This document shows, one piece after another, positions 54,525 to 63,281 of a DNA stretch of 64,000 nucleotides. Position 1 is the first letter of the stretch. The number at the start of each line of letters is the position of its first letter. A program made the translations under genes and the position numbers. The stretch is from Terrimonas pollutisoli (GTDB lineage Bacteria > Bacteroidota > Bacteroidia > Chitinophagales > Chitinophagaceae): positions 107,985 through 171,984 of the forward strand of contig NZ_JARKNA010000010.1 of the NCBI RefSeq assembly GCF_029360765.1, given 5' to 3'. The notes beneath the pieces are model-generated. The model was not told the origin of the DNA. It saw only the letters and a list, made by a program, of their open reading frames with translations, and did no database searches.

Positions 54525-54728
54525 TTAATCCCGTAAAAAATCTTTTATCAATTCTTCGCTGATGCCGGTGAACAGGCAAAACTCCTTGATGGTAATAAAC
54601 TCGTGGGAACGCTTGCCTAAGGCTTCCCTTATTTTTTGCAACAGTTTCCTGGCGGTGCGGCCACGGCGGCCGGTGATGTTTTCGACATCTTTCGGGTAGA
54701 TGACTACACGGGTGGGCAATGTTTTCAT
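54525..54728 (-). CDS. Small conserved putative DNA-binding protein
   Basis: 67 residues, basic: VVIYPKDVENITGRRGRTAR, then KLLQKIREALGKRSHEF and ITIKEFCLFTGISEELIKDF. The last part has the look of a helix-turn-helix (KEFCLFTGISEELIKDFL), and the whole resembles small proteins often met in Bacteroidota, where it may bind DNA or regulate a nearby gene. No named function known to me. Confidence 0.7.
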   Translation of the reverse strand: MKTLPTRVVIYPKDVENITGRRGRTARKLLQKIREALGKRSHEFITIKEFCLFTGISEELIKDFLRD

Positions 54729-55214
54729 GGGCTGTGATTTTGGTGCTACTAATCAGCCTTAGCAGGATTGCCTAATCCGAATTAAAAAGAATCCAGTAAT
54801 TATTTGGTTGCCTTTGTTGTAAGCCGTAATCAAGTGAGACAGGGCCGCAGCCTGCGGGAGTGCCTATCATTGCTGCTGTTAAAGAGTGCAGCAATCTGTT
54901 CTTTGGTAAAAGGTGTGGTGAGTGCCAGGTGTAAGGAAATGGCGTTGTTCATAAGGGTATGTTTGGTTAGGATGTTTCTGCACCAATGTGCAACACTTCG
55001 CTTATCTGTGGATCTATTCCTTACAATCGAACACCTGCCTGCGGGTCTGAAGTAAGATCAAGTTTACAATAATGGCCGAAAAAGAATAAGTGATGGGAGA
55101 AGTTTTATGTGAACGCAGGGATAGCCGATGTGAAAATAAGGTAAGCCCAGCCTGTTTTGTGCAAGCGGGTTTTAATTTTAACCTGCAAACTGACAGCGAT
55201 GAAACCTTATTTCT
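54729..55214. other. Intergenic region upstream of the AraC gene
   Basis: 486 bases. The only candidate gene is the 40-residue frame listed at 54830-54952. The AraC gene's own promoter should lie here, but no consensus is evident. Confidence 0.5.
54830..54952 (-). CDS. Possible 40-residue peptide
   Basis: A minus-strand frame beginning MNNAISLHLALTTPFTKEQI and ending RRLRPCLT. The first 30 residues have ordinary protein composition, the end is arginine-rich as if out of frame, so this may be the remnant of a longer gene or not a gene at all. It precedes the small protein gene at 54525. Confidence 0.25.
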   Translation of the reverse strand: MNNAISLHLALTTPFTKEQIAALFNSSNDRHSRRLRPCLT

Positions 55215-56213
55215 ATGGCAACGCCTTTGCGTTTTCATTTCCCCACACCCTTATGTGGCAATGTGATAACGACAGCTCAATTTCCAGCCGGCTATCAGCC
55301 TATTATTCCCTTTGCCCAGCCAGCCTTTACAACATGTGACCTGGGAGAGTTTTTTATACAATCTATCTATGGGGATGATTACCTGATTGAACTGCGTTCC
55401 TTTAACGTAATGCGAAACGGGTATATAGAATTGATCACTGAAAAACCCTGTGTTAGCCTTGCGATGTTTCTAAAAGGGTATGCCAGGCTGCAATTGGTGG
55501 GTGATGTTGAAGTGAACCTGGCTGCAAGAAGTTATACGATGCTTTATCTTCCGAAGGGACAACAAAAGATTGAGCTTACAAAAGGCCATTATGTTTGGTT
55601 TTGTGTAGTACCACCTCATTACTATTTAATGAATACGGTTGCTGAGCATACAGCTTTCCAGGAGCTGAAACAATACTTAAAAGAAGAACGGCCCCATGGC
55701 CTGGCTCTTACATCACTGTCATTGCCCTATGGCATTTTAAAGATCATTAAAAAGCTGGAAAAAACATTTAAAAGAGGAGCATCACTTGATTTTGAACTGA
55801 GGCGATGTATTCTTGAAGTTCTTCACCTCTATCATGATCAATACCTATTGAAGGAACAGCAGACTGTTAATTATGTGACAACACATGATAAGGCCATCGC
55901 TGCAAGAGCATATATATTGCAAAACCTGGGGGATGTAAACCTGGGTGGATTGAACGAAATGGCGAGACGATTTTATGCCAGTATAAAGCCATTGAATAAG
56001 GCGTTTCAATCGCTGACCGGAAAAACAGTGGCGCAGTTTATTGCTGATGAACGAATGAATAAAGCTTATGCCCTGCTGATGAAAAATGAAATGCCTGTTT
56101 ATGAAATTGGGGAGGCCGTTGGTTATTCGGACACTTCGAATTTTATCCGGCGATTTAAGAAAACTTATGGCTATTCACCCCGCCATCTAAAGAATAAAGA
56201 CACTAAAAAGTAG
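55215..56213 (+). CDS. AraC-family transcriptional regulator
   Basis: 332 residues. The N-terminal about 200 residues are a divergent cupin-like sensing part (FFIQSIYGDDYLIELRSFNV, YARLQLVGDVEVNLAARSYT), and the last 100 hold the two AraC-type helix-turn-helix units (LGGLNEMARRFYASIKPLNK, MPVYEIGEAVGYSDTSNFIR, RRFKKTYGYSPRHLKNK). It lies directly upstream of the MauE gene and is the natural regulator of that group and perhaps of the facing SusCD operon. Confidence 0.9.
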   Translation: MATPLRFHFPTPLCGNVITTAQFPAGYQPIIPFAQPAFTTCDLGEFFIQSIYGDDYLIELRSFNVMRNGYIELITEKPCVSLAMFLKGYARLQLVGDVEVNLAARSYTMLYLPKGQQKIELTKGHYVWFCVVPPHYYLMNTVAEHTAFQELKQYLKEERPHGLALTSLSLPYGILKIIKKLEKTFKRGASLDFELRRCILEVLHLYHDQYLLKEQQTVNYVTTHDKAIAARAYILQNLGDVNLGGLNEMARRFYASIKPLNKAFQSLTGKTVAQFIADERMNKAYALLMKNEMPVYEIGEAVGYSDTSNFIRRFKKTYGYSPRHLKNKDTKK

Positions 56214-56335
56214 CTGCTATTTTTTCACTGCCATTTGTAATAACCATCTACTAAAGCCCAGAAATGACCATTTCTACAAGGGTGGTGTAAAGGAACTTTA
56301 TTCCAGCATTTACAAATAAGTAGTGCGGGAATGGA

Positions 56336-56776
56336 ATGATCAAGAAAAGGACCTTTGCCATTGATATTATCAGCGCAGCATTACTGCTATTGTTTCTTTA
56401 TACTGCTATCAGTAAGCTGGCAGACCAGGCTAACTTCAAAGATGTATTATTGCACTCACCAGTTTTAAAATCCTTTGCCGGTATTGTTGCCTGGGGACTG
56501 CCCGCCATTGAAATAGTTATTGCTTTACTATTATTTCTGCCAGCTACCCGCAACAAGGGATTGTATGCTGCGCTGGTGCTGCTGGTGTTGCTGACACTCT
56601 ATTTAATCTGCATGATCATTTTTGCGCCATCGCTGCCCTGCAATTGTGGCGGCGTCATTCAACGGCTCTCGTGGACACAACATATCTTCTTCAACCTATT
56701 TTTTATTTTGCTGTCAGTTGCCGGAATTATCTTATCACGGAGAAGATTTAAACCTGAGAGCAGCGCACCCACATAG
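56336..56776 (+). CDS. MauE/DoxX-like redox-associated membrane protein
   Basis: 146 residues with four membrane helices (about 10-25, 47-70, 76-96 and 117-135). Two cysteines close together at the membrane face, C102 and C104 (SLPCNCGGVI), match the MauE type of membrane protein, which helps make or reduce disulfides in exported proteins. It sits just before the small two-cysteine exported protein 56932-57303 and near the TlpA gene, supporting a thiol-redox role. Confidence 0.82.
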   Translation: MIKKRTFAIDIISAALLLLFLYTAISKLADQANFKDVLLHSPVLKSFAGIVAWGLPAIEIVIALLLFLPATRNKGLYAALVLLVLLTLYLICMIIFAPSLPCNCGGVIQRLSWTQHIFFNLFFILLSVAGIILSRRRFKPESSAPT

Positions 56777-56810
56777 TTCCCGAAAGGGAGCGAATATACC
56801 TCACCCCCAA

Positions 56811-56833
56811 CCCCCTCTCCGAAGGAGAGGGGG
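56811..56833. repeat. C-rich hairpin repeat, copy 3
   Basis: CCCCCTCTCC (56811-56820) pairs perfectly with GGAGAGGGGG (56824-56833) around GAA, after a CCCCCAA run. It lies between the MauE gene and the next gene and could act as a weak terminator. Confidence 0.7.
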
Positions 56834-56931
56834 CTAAAGCCCTCAATTCGTAAGTGTTTGAGTGGATCGACAATTTTTTACAATGATAGGAATGTTTCTG
56901 AACCTTATTTTTTTATTCAAAATTCAATTTT

Positions 56932-57303
56932 ATGCGACGTTATATTTTCGGACTTATCGCTGCCGTGATCGCAGCTGGTGCCTCTGCTTTTACCACTCCC
57001 AAGAAACCTGTGGATATGTACGTGTTTCAATTCAATGGTAGTGTGAGTGGCGGGTATTCGGTAGCCAATGTAGAAAATGAAGCCAATACGCATTGGCAAT
57101 ACCAGGGAAAGAATCTTAGCCTTTGTGGTGGCCAACCGGAAAAGGCCTGCCGTATTGCAGTAATTGACAGCTATGTCGATAATCCTTCCAGCCCAACGCA
57201 GCTGAACAATTTTACGATTGGCGCTACACTGAGCGGATCAACAGCGCATGTGAGTTCTATTACTGATCCGACTAACAATCAAGCTTCCAACCAGCGGGAT
57301 TAG
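56932..57303 (+). CDS. Small exported protein with a two-cysteine loop (DUF6520-like)
   Basis: 123 residues. Signal peptide 1-19 (MRRYIFGLIAAVIAAGASAF), then a short Gly/Ser-rich region and two cysteines C65 and C73 (LSLCGGQPEKACRIAV) that can form a loop disulfide; the tail is Ser/Thr/Asn-rich. Size, signal and cysteine pair resemble the small Bacteroidota family called DUF6520, which is often found beside MauE-type proteins; this one is longer than usual. It may be a secreted peptide precursor or a carrier of a redox-active pair. Confidence 0.65.
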   Translation: MRRYIFGLIAAVIAAGASAFTTPKKPVDMYVFQFNGSVSGGYSVANVENEANTHWQYQGKNLSLCGGQPEKACRIAVIDSYVDNPSSPTQLNNFTIGATLSGSTAHVSSITDPTNNQASNQRD

Positions 57304-57316
57304 GATTTGAAAGATA

Positions 57317-57478
57317 AGAGGCTGTCTTATTATTCTCCTTTCGCAATGTCACCCTTCGATAAACTCAGGGTGACATTGCTTCTGTTCTTCGGCAAGCTCA
57401 TGCTTAGACCTCTTCGACAAGCTTAGCATGACAGTTCTTGCTCACACTTCGTCGAGCTCAGGGTAAAAGACAGCCTCT
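57317..57478. repeat. MITE-like inverted-repeat element, copy 2
   Basis: Perfect 12-base ends: AGAGGCTGTCTT (57317-57328) and AAGACAGCCTCT (57467-57478). The interior holds several copies in both directions of the widespread CTTCGACAAGCTCAG/GGTGACA repeat. It has no reading frame and separates the exported-peptide gene from the facing susD gene; its ends resemble those of the element at 39678-39820. Confidence 0.75.
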
Positions 57479-57487
57479 ATTTATGCA

Positions 57488-58861
57488 TTAGTTCTGTGGT
57501 ATTCCGGTCAACTGAATGATGTCGGCCGGAAGGGGTAATGCATAATAGCTGGCATTTGGCGCCAGTGAATAAACCTGCCCGTTTATTATTCTCTTCAAAG
57601 TAATATTTGCTGCTTCTTTATTGAGCCGCTTAATGTCCATCCAACGAAGGCCACGACCATGCAATTCTTTCCTCCGCTCTGCCAATATAATAGCCAATGC
57701 TTCGGGGACACTTGTGGCGGTATACGGCGTATATGGTTCGGTATTTTTCCATCTTGTTTTTAGTAAGGTATTCAGGCCGTTCATTGCTTCATTTATGCTT
57801 CCAACACGGGCATGTGCTTCAGCCCTGATTAACCAGATTTCGTCGGTTGCTATACCGGTAAAATAAAAGTATTCATCACCAGTGTAGTTGCCTTTGAATT
57901 GCTGAAAGCCACTATTGGGTTTGTAATAGGCTGTTTTTCTCAAATCATTTTCCGGATAACTGTTGTAAAGTGTGGTATCCACTTTTGCATAATAAGGATC
58001 ATTGATAAAAAAGGTGGCATTCATTTCCGTATAAAAGATCGTTTCCTTATTGAACCGCTTAAATGGAACAGAGGAGGATAAATCCGGGTCAACATCCGTA
58101 TCGGCATTGAAGTCCATCAGTGTATTTTTTAATTGCAAACAACGATCTGCATAGAGCAAGGCGCTATCGTAAATCCGCATGGACAAATATGCCCTGGACA
58201 GTAAGCCGTAGGCGGCTGCTTTTGAAGGACGAAATGGATGCGATGAATGATCGGGTAAATGAAGGGCCGCTTGTTTTGCATCGCTGCAAATCCTTTCATA
58301 GCAATCGTTGACGGAAGATCGTACCGAGGGTATATTAAAATCGGAAGTTTGACGCAATACAATGCCTAAATCGGTATTGGCTGTTGTTTCATCAAAGGCT
58401 TTGGCATAAACCCACATCAACTGCAGAAAATAATAACTGCGGAAAAACAGTGCCGAGCCTTTTATATTGTTCCATTGATCAGCATTGACTGCAGTCAAAG
58501 AGATGTTATCAATTGTTTCGAGACAAAAATTTGCATTGTAGACCGGTTCATAAGCAATGGACCAATCGTTTTGAAACTTGTAATCTTTTCTTGACCAGGA
58601 ATAGATCTGTTGTTTTTCCTGATCAAAGTTGTTATAGGTTTCATCCAACAGGAAATAATCATCCGAAGAAGCTTCACCAAAAGTTGGCGTACGTTTAAGG
58701 TTCATACGGAAAGAAAAATCCAACAGGGCCTGTAAATCGGATAATGTAGAAGGCACAGCCAGTTTGCTATCGGGTTTCTCGTCCAGGTATTTTTTACAAG
58801 ATGTGGCATAAACAAATACAAACAGTATGAGCAAAGCTGAGTAGGGTTTATAATTGAACAT
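57488..58861 (-). CDS. SusD/RagB-family lipoprotein
   Basis: 457 residues. Lipoprotein signal with Cys 22 (VYATSCKKYLDEKPDS), SusD N-terminal region (STLSDLQALLDFSFRMNL) and the helical TPR-type core ending in the C-terminal block typical of RagB/SusD (IILAERRKELHGRGLRWMDI). It caps the SusC channel encoded 17 bases upstream. The leader TAAACCTTAAAAC lies just before its start. Ligand unknown. Confidence 0.93.
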   Translation of the reverse strand: MFNYKPYSALLILFVFVYATSCKKYLDEKPDSKLAVPSTLSDLQALLDFSFRMNLKRTPTFGEASSDDYFLLDETYNNFDQEKQQIYSWSRKDYKFQNDWSIAYEPVYNANFCLETIDNISLTAVNADQWNNIKGSALFFRSYYFLQLMWVYAKAFDETTANTDLGIVLRQTSDFNIPSVRSSVNDCYERICSDAKQAALHLPDHSSHPFRPSKAAAYGLLSRAYLSMRIYDSALLYADRCLQLKNTLMDFNADTDVDPDLSSSVPFKRFNKETIFYTEMNATFFINDPYYAKVDTTLYNSYPENDLRKTAYYKPNSGFQQFKGNYTGDEYFYFTGIATDEIWLIRAEAHARVGSINEAMNGLNTLLKTRWKNTEPYTPYTATSVPEALAIILAERRKELHGRGLRWMDIKRLNKEAANITLKRIINGQVYSLAPNASYYALPLPADIIQLTGIPQN

Positions 58862-58878
58862 AGAAAAAGTTTTAAGGT

Positions 58879-61800
58879 TTAGAATTCTGCTTTCAGACCA
58901 AAAGCAATTGTTTTTGGCAATGGTACAATACCGGGAAAATCGGGATCGAAACGATCCTTATTGGCCCGCCAGATAATGCCGAGATTGGCCATGTTGACAT
59001 AGAGACGGGTGTTTTGCAAGGGCCATTTTTTTGTTTTGCCAACAGCGTAACTGAGATCGATGTATTGCAAGCGAGCATGATCGCCTTTAATGATATTGAT
59101 ATCTGCGATGGAGTAAAAGGCATCGCGGTTACCATTGACAGGATACACAAATGAAGGAACATGGGTGATCAATTCATCACCGGGCTTTTGCCAGCGATCT
59201 GCATATTCCTTATGACCTGTGCCGCTGTTGACAAGAGAGCTGTATGATAAAGCTGGTTTGCCGAGGTAATAGCCGAGTTTGTAACTGATGTTGATGGCGA
59301 GTTCCAGGTGGCGCCAGGAAAATGTATTGATGAGGGAGCCAAAGTAAACCGGGATGGAAGAACCTTTATAGACAATACCGCTGTTTTGCATGCCCTTCCC
59401 TGCTGCTTCGGAAAAGATGGCGCTGTAGTCAGTGCTGAGCTGTCCGTTTAAAAAGCCCTGCGGGTTACCTTCTATATCGAGCCCGCCCCAGCGATAAGCG
59501 GCGATGGCATAGAGCGGCTTGCCGATAACCGGATTGATATTGCGACCAGTGCTTAAGAGTGTGGTCAAAGATGTGGCAGCGTCATCAAAATACTTTGTGG
59601 TTTTGCTGTTGTTATAATTAAACAGCAGCGAGCTGGACCATTTGAAGCCTTTGTTGAGGTTGATAGAATTCAACAGCAAATCGAAACCGGTGGCTCGCAT
59701 GGATGCCACATTGCGAATAAGGGTGTTTTGCTGACCCCAGGCGGTATAATCATAAGGCGCTTTGCCATAGAGGTCGGTGGCTTTTTTGATATAGAAGTCC
59801 AAAGAACCACTGAGTGTTTTGTTGATGGTAAAAAACTCTATCCCCGTGTTCCACTGACCCACCTGCTCCCATCGCAAATGCGGGTTGTTGAGCGTATTGA
59901 TAGATGCGACAGACAGGCCGGTGATGAAGTCACTACCATAGGAAGCTAATGGCAGGGCCGTGCGGCTGAGATCGAGATTGCCGCTATAGCCGTAGGTGGA
60001 GCGAAGTTTAAGAAAAGGCAGCCATTCTACTTTATAGAAAGATTCTTTTGACAGTGTCCAGCCTAAACCTGCTGACCAAAGAGGTTTCCATTTATCATTT
60101 GTTTTAACGCCGAGAATGTTGGAACCGTCTTTTCTTGCACTGGTCGAAAAGCTGTAGCGATCTTTCCAGGAATAAAAGATGCTGGTATATACAGACACAA
60201 ATCTATTGCTGGTGTTCGTCATGGTGGGAGCGCCTGCAATGGATTGAAAAGCGCCGGTGATGAATGTTGGATAGCGGTTGACAACATCTACGTTGGCAAA
60301 CGTCAAGGGATCGGCACGATAGCCATAGAATACAGTGCCGTAACTATCGCCGGCAATCTCTCTTGCTTCGGCTCCGGCGATGGCATTGATGCTATGAGCG
60401 GACCAGGTTTTATTGAAATTAAGCTGAGCCCGGATATTCTGGCTTTTACGGTTGGCCGTTGACCTGCGAAGAACATCGCCCAGGGGAACGATGTATTTTA
60501 TTTTTGAGGTGGCCCTGTCGAGCTGGCTAAAAAGGTTGATGGTATTGCGGGTGCTGAAGCTTTGCATACCGGCAAGACCTTCACCGTTGCTGGTTTGTTT
60601 TTGATACTGGTATTGCAGGGAGATGGATAAAGGTTTTAATAACTGGTAACTGACACCCACATTCGCCATTAACTCATTGAGGCGGGTGGTTGTTTTGTTG
60701 TGCTTATAATCTTCAAGCGGGTAATAGTTCCAGTCCAATAATAAACCTGCGCCTGCGGTGTCGGTATAAGCGGAACGATACATATTTGCTACGGGCATTG
60801 CGGCCCCATCCACCGAAGCGTACTGCAGGTAAGGAACATAGCGGCCATTGATGAGGCTGACTGTGCTGTAAGGATATTTGCCAGAAACGGATTTGCTGGC
60901 GGTGTAATAAACACCCAAATCAATCCGGAGGTTTTTGGTGGGTTTGTATGTATTGCTGAAGCGGGCATTTATTTTTTCATAACTGCTGTGCAGGTTGTCC
61001 ATGCTGCGGTCGTAGGAGCCAGCAATAATCCAGGCGAGATTGTCCGAGCCGCCGCGCAGGTTGAGGGCATGCTGACGGATAAGCCCCGTTTCATAAAAAT
61101 GCTTTTCAAATTGTCTGCGGCCGTCCCGGGATTTCAGTGTATTTATTTGGGTGGCTGAATCGACGGAGCTGATAAGACCATTACGGTGTTGGAGGAAAAT
61201 TTCAACGGCGGGTGTGAGAGACTGGTATTTTCGATTGATGACGGAATTGAAATAGCCTTTATTGAACAGGAACTCTTCGACACCGATATAATCTGAAATG
61301 TTCATTTCGGGTAATGCCAACAAATCAGGCTTAGCCGTCATGATCAAATCTGAACTCAGTTCTATTTTCATTTTCTGCGCGAAGCGGCTTTTTTTGGTGG
61401 TAATGATGATAACCCCATTACCAGCCCTTGCACCCCAGATAGCAGAGGCCGCTGCATCTTTCAGCACCGTGATGGATTCAATATCGTTGGGATTGATGTT
61501 GCTGATGTTGCCTTCGTAAATGAAATTGTCGAGCACAATCAAAGGATCGAGCGGACCGCTGATGGTAGCGAGGCCCCGCACGGAAAGATTGGTTTTATTG
61601 GCTCCATTGCCGTTGCCGTAGCCGGGATTGAAGGCAAGACCGCTGGTGATATTTTCCAGGCGCTTTAAAATATTGAGGCCACGTTGCTGGTTGATCGCTT
61701 TGTTGTCGAGCACGGTGACGGCACCATTCGACTCTGTGTTTTTCATTTGCTGGTAACCGGTGCTGATCACCACTTCGGAGAGCTGGCGAATGTTGGGCTG

Positions 61801-62091
61801 TAATGATACAGCACCTATTGAACCCCGCTTTGTAACAGGAAGCCGAAACACTGTATAACCAATGTGAGAGAAAAGCAGGGTATCGGGAAAATGGTTTACC
61901 GGGATGATGAATTCACCTTTTGCATCCGTGATAACTGTAGCCTGTGACCGTGTTGACTGAATGGTGATACCTGCCAGGCTGGCACCGGATTCGGCTGACA
62001 GCAGCCGGCCGGTAACTGTGGCCGTTTTGGTTTGCGCCTGCAGGGTTATTGCAATCAGCAAGAGTGTACTAGTAAAAATTGATTTTGTCAT
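58879..62091 (-). CDS. SusC/RagA-family TonB-linked outer-membrane protein
   Basis: 1070 residues: signal peptide (1-19), carboxypeptidase-regulatory-like domain (about 22-105, ATVTGRLLSAESGASLAGIT), plug with SusC signatures (LDPLIVLDNFIYEGN, NDIESITVLKDAAASAIWGA, RAGNGVIIITTKKS) and a barrel ending in FGLKAEF. Between this gene and the TlpA gene upstream there are only 41 bases, so TlpA, SusC and SusD form one leftward operon. Import or export of a small peptide or redox partner is plausible from the neighbours. Confidence 0.95.
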   Translation of the reverse strand: MTKSIFTSTLLLIAITLQAQTKTATVTGRLLSAESGASLAGITIQSTRSQATVITDAKGEFIIPVNHFPDTLLFSHIGYTVFRLPVTKRGSIGAVSLQPNIRQLSEVVISTGYQQMKNTESNGAVTVLDNKAINQQRGLNILKRLENITSGLAFNPGYGNGNGANKTNLSVRGLATISGPLDPLIVLDNFIYEGNISNINPNDIESITVLKDAAASAIWGARAGNGVIIITTKKSRFAQKMKIELSSDLIMTAKPDLLALPEMNISDYIGVEEFLFNKGYFNSVINRKYQSLTPAVEIFLQHRNGLISSVDSATQINTLKSRDGRRQFEKHFYETGLIRQHALNLRGGSDNLAWIIAGSYDRSMDNLHSSYEKINARFSNTYKPTKNLRIDLGVYYTASKSVSGKYPYSTVSLINGRYVPYLQYASVDGAAMPVANMYRSAYTDTAGAGLLLDWNYYPLEDYKHNKTTTRLNELMANVGVSYQLLKPLSISLQYQYQKQTSNGEGLAGMQSFSTRNTINLFSQLDRATSKIKYIVPLGDVLRRSTANRKSQNIRAQLNFNKTWSAHSINAIAGAEAREIAGDSYGTVFYGYRADPLTFANVDVVNRYPTFITGAFQSIAGAPTMTNTSNRFVSVYTSIFYSWKDRYSFSTSARKDGSNILGVKTNDKWKPLWSAGLGWTLSKESFYKVEWLPFLKLRSTYGYSGNLDLSRTALPLASYGSDFITGLSVASINTLNNPHLRWEQVGQWNTGIEFFTINKTLSGSLDFYIKKATDLYGKAPYDYTAWGQQNTLIRNVASMRATGFDLLLNSINLNKGFKWSSSLLFNYNNSKTTKYFDDAATSLTTLLSTGRNINPVIGKPLYAIAAYRWGGLDIEGNPQGFLNGQLSTDYSAIFSEAAGKGMQNSGIVYKGSSIPVYFGSLINTFSWRHLELAINISYKLGYYLGKPALSYSSLVNSGTGHKEYADRWQKPGDELITHVPSFVYPVNGNRDAFYSIADINIIKGDHARLQYIDLSYAVGKTKKWPLQNTRLYVNMANLGIIWRANKDRFDPDFPGIVPLPKTIAFGLKAEF

Positions 62092-62132
62092 TGCAGTTGT
62101 TTTTGTGATGAAGATTGATTGAAGTGAGGGAA

Positions 62133-62705
62133 CTATTGTGATCCCATCCGTTTGTCCGTTTTCAGGGGCAGATGGGGCATGATACCCGATACAAGCATGC
62201 TGATATTGGCAGCGGTGAGTGCCTCGCCATCGGTGATTGCGATGATGCGACCACCGGGCGCTATCCAGATATAATGGGGCAGAAAGATGTGAGGAAAGTA
62301 TTTGGCAGCGAGGGTGTCTTCTGCCACATGAGTGGAACGAAAAGCAGGATGCTTTTTATTCCACCTGCTGAAAAAGGCGGTGATCGTTTCTTTGGTATCA
62401 CCAGTGCCGATGAGATTGTTGACGAGTATGATCTTTAGCTTGCCGGGAAAGGCCTGCTGGAGCGAATCGATAGTATTTAGCTTAGCAATACATGAGCCGC
62501 ACCAGGTGGCCCAGAAATCGAGGATAACCAATTGATCTTTGAATTGGGATAAATGGATTTTAGAAACGGGGTTGTTAACTACATTGCTGAAAACAATGTC
62601 GGGAGCGGTATCACCAACAGTGAGTGGACGAATAGCTATTGGTGATTGGGCAAGGGTATGGAGTGCCGGCCATAGAATGGCCAGTAAGCAAGATTTGAAT
62701 TTCAT
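62133..62705 (-). CDS. TlpA-like exported thioredoxin-fold protein
   Basis: 190 residues with a signal peptide (1-19, ends LHTLAQ). Thioredoxin/peroxiredoxin-like fold with the redox motif W68-C69-G-S-C72 (LDFWATWCGSCIAKL), APDI at the start of the domain, and a conserved cis-Pro region near FLPHYIWIAPGG. TlpA proteins reduce or isomerise disulfides in the periplasm. It is first in an operon with SusC and SusD and faces the MauE and two-cysteine peptide genes. Confidence 0.9.
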   Translation of the reverse strand: MKFKSCLLAILWPALHTLAQSPIAIRPLTVGDTAPDIVFSNVVNNPVSKIHLSQFKDQLVILDFWATWCGSCIAKLNTIDSLQQAFPGKLKIILVNNLIGTGDTKETITAFFSRWNKKHPAFRSTHVAEDTLAAKYFPHIFLPHYIWIAPGGRIIAITDGEALTAANISMLVSGIMPHLPLKTDKRMGSQ

Positions 62706-62731
62706 TGCTTGTGATTTAAGGCCCCTCCCCG

Positions 62732-62749
62732 CTCCCCCGGTAGGGGGAG
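62732..62749. repeat. C-rich hairpin repeat, copy 4
   Basis: CTCCCCC (62732-62738) pairs with GGGGGAG (62743-62749) around GGTA, just upstream of the TlpA gene. Confidence 0.65.
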
Positions 62750-62853
62750 AGCTTGGGACGGCCGTTTATAATATTGTTGATGCTATTAACCGAAGTCTCT
62801 TGATGAAAAAAAATGCTACTAACAGAGGACTTAACTCCTAACGAAACATGAGA

Positions 62854-62884
62854 GACTTCGACAAGCTCAGAGCTCAGGGTGACA
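62854..62884. repeat. Degenerate CTTCGACAAGCTCAG intergenic repeat
   Basis: ACTTCGACAAGCTCAG followed by AGCTCAGGGTGACA, the same units that fill the inside of the element at 57317-57478. Confidence 0.7.
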
Positions 62885-63001
62885 TTAAACCGGGTTCTTT
62901 GGTTTTACCGCAAAGCGGGTAAGCAATAAGTGAAGTTCTTTGTGGATGTAATGAACTCTCATAAGAAAAGTTTAAGAGAGTCATCAAAGATTGATAAAAA
63001 A

Positions 63002-63143
63002 ATATGGGCCTTATCAACCACCGCTCTTAGTGACAGCCAAGAAAATGGAATTACGATAAGACCCATATCTGATTCTACCGTACGAAAATAGTACAACAGA
63101 TAGATATGGGCATTTACTTACCGTCTCGCTTTCTTGGCTGTCA
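63002..63143 (+). promoter_or_regulatory. Inverted repeats with mutually exclusive pairings
   Basis: TGACAGCCAAGAAA (63031-63044) pairs perfectly with TTTCTTGGCTGTCA (63130-63143). Inside, CCCATATCT (63062-63070) pairs with AGATATGGG (63102-63110). The same segment, as ATAAGACCCATAT (63056-63068), can instead pair with ATATGGGCCTTAT (63002-63014), one mismatch. One element with two possible partners is the layout of an attenuator or switch. It could also be the remnant of a mobile element. Its strand is assumed from the gene at 63282. Confidence 0.45.
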
Positions 63144-63223
63144 ATCTTCGAGCACGAGACTCTTTATATATGCCTTAAATAATTTCTAAATTATTTGGTA
63201 AAGTGAAATTAATGTAAGGTTTC

Positions 63224-63250
63224 AATTATTCAAAGAATTATTGAATAATT
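63224..63250 (+). promoter_or_regulatory. Candidate operator for the XRE gene
   Basis: AATTATTCAA (63224-63233) and TTGAATAATT (63241-63250) are a perfect 10-base inverted repeat with a 7-base centre, ending 31 bases before the ATG at 63282. Typical of autoregulation by a dimeric XRE protein. Confidence 0.5.
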
Positions 63251-63281
63251 TTTAGGACAACTTGTTTTTTCCCTTTGGGGG

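Larger units (their letters stand above)
62706..63281. other. Intergenic region with repeats and a complex inverted-repeat leader
   Basis: 576 bases without a supported gene. Contains the C-rich hairpin copy 4, a CTTCGACAAGCTCAG-type repeat (about 62854-62884), the alternative-pairing region 63002-63143 and a palindrome at 63224-63250. Confidence 0.6.
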
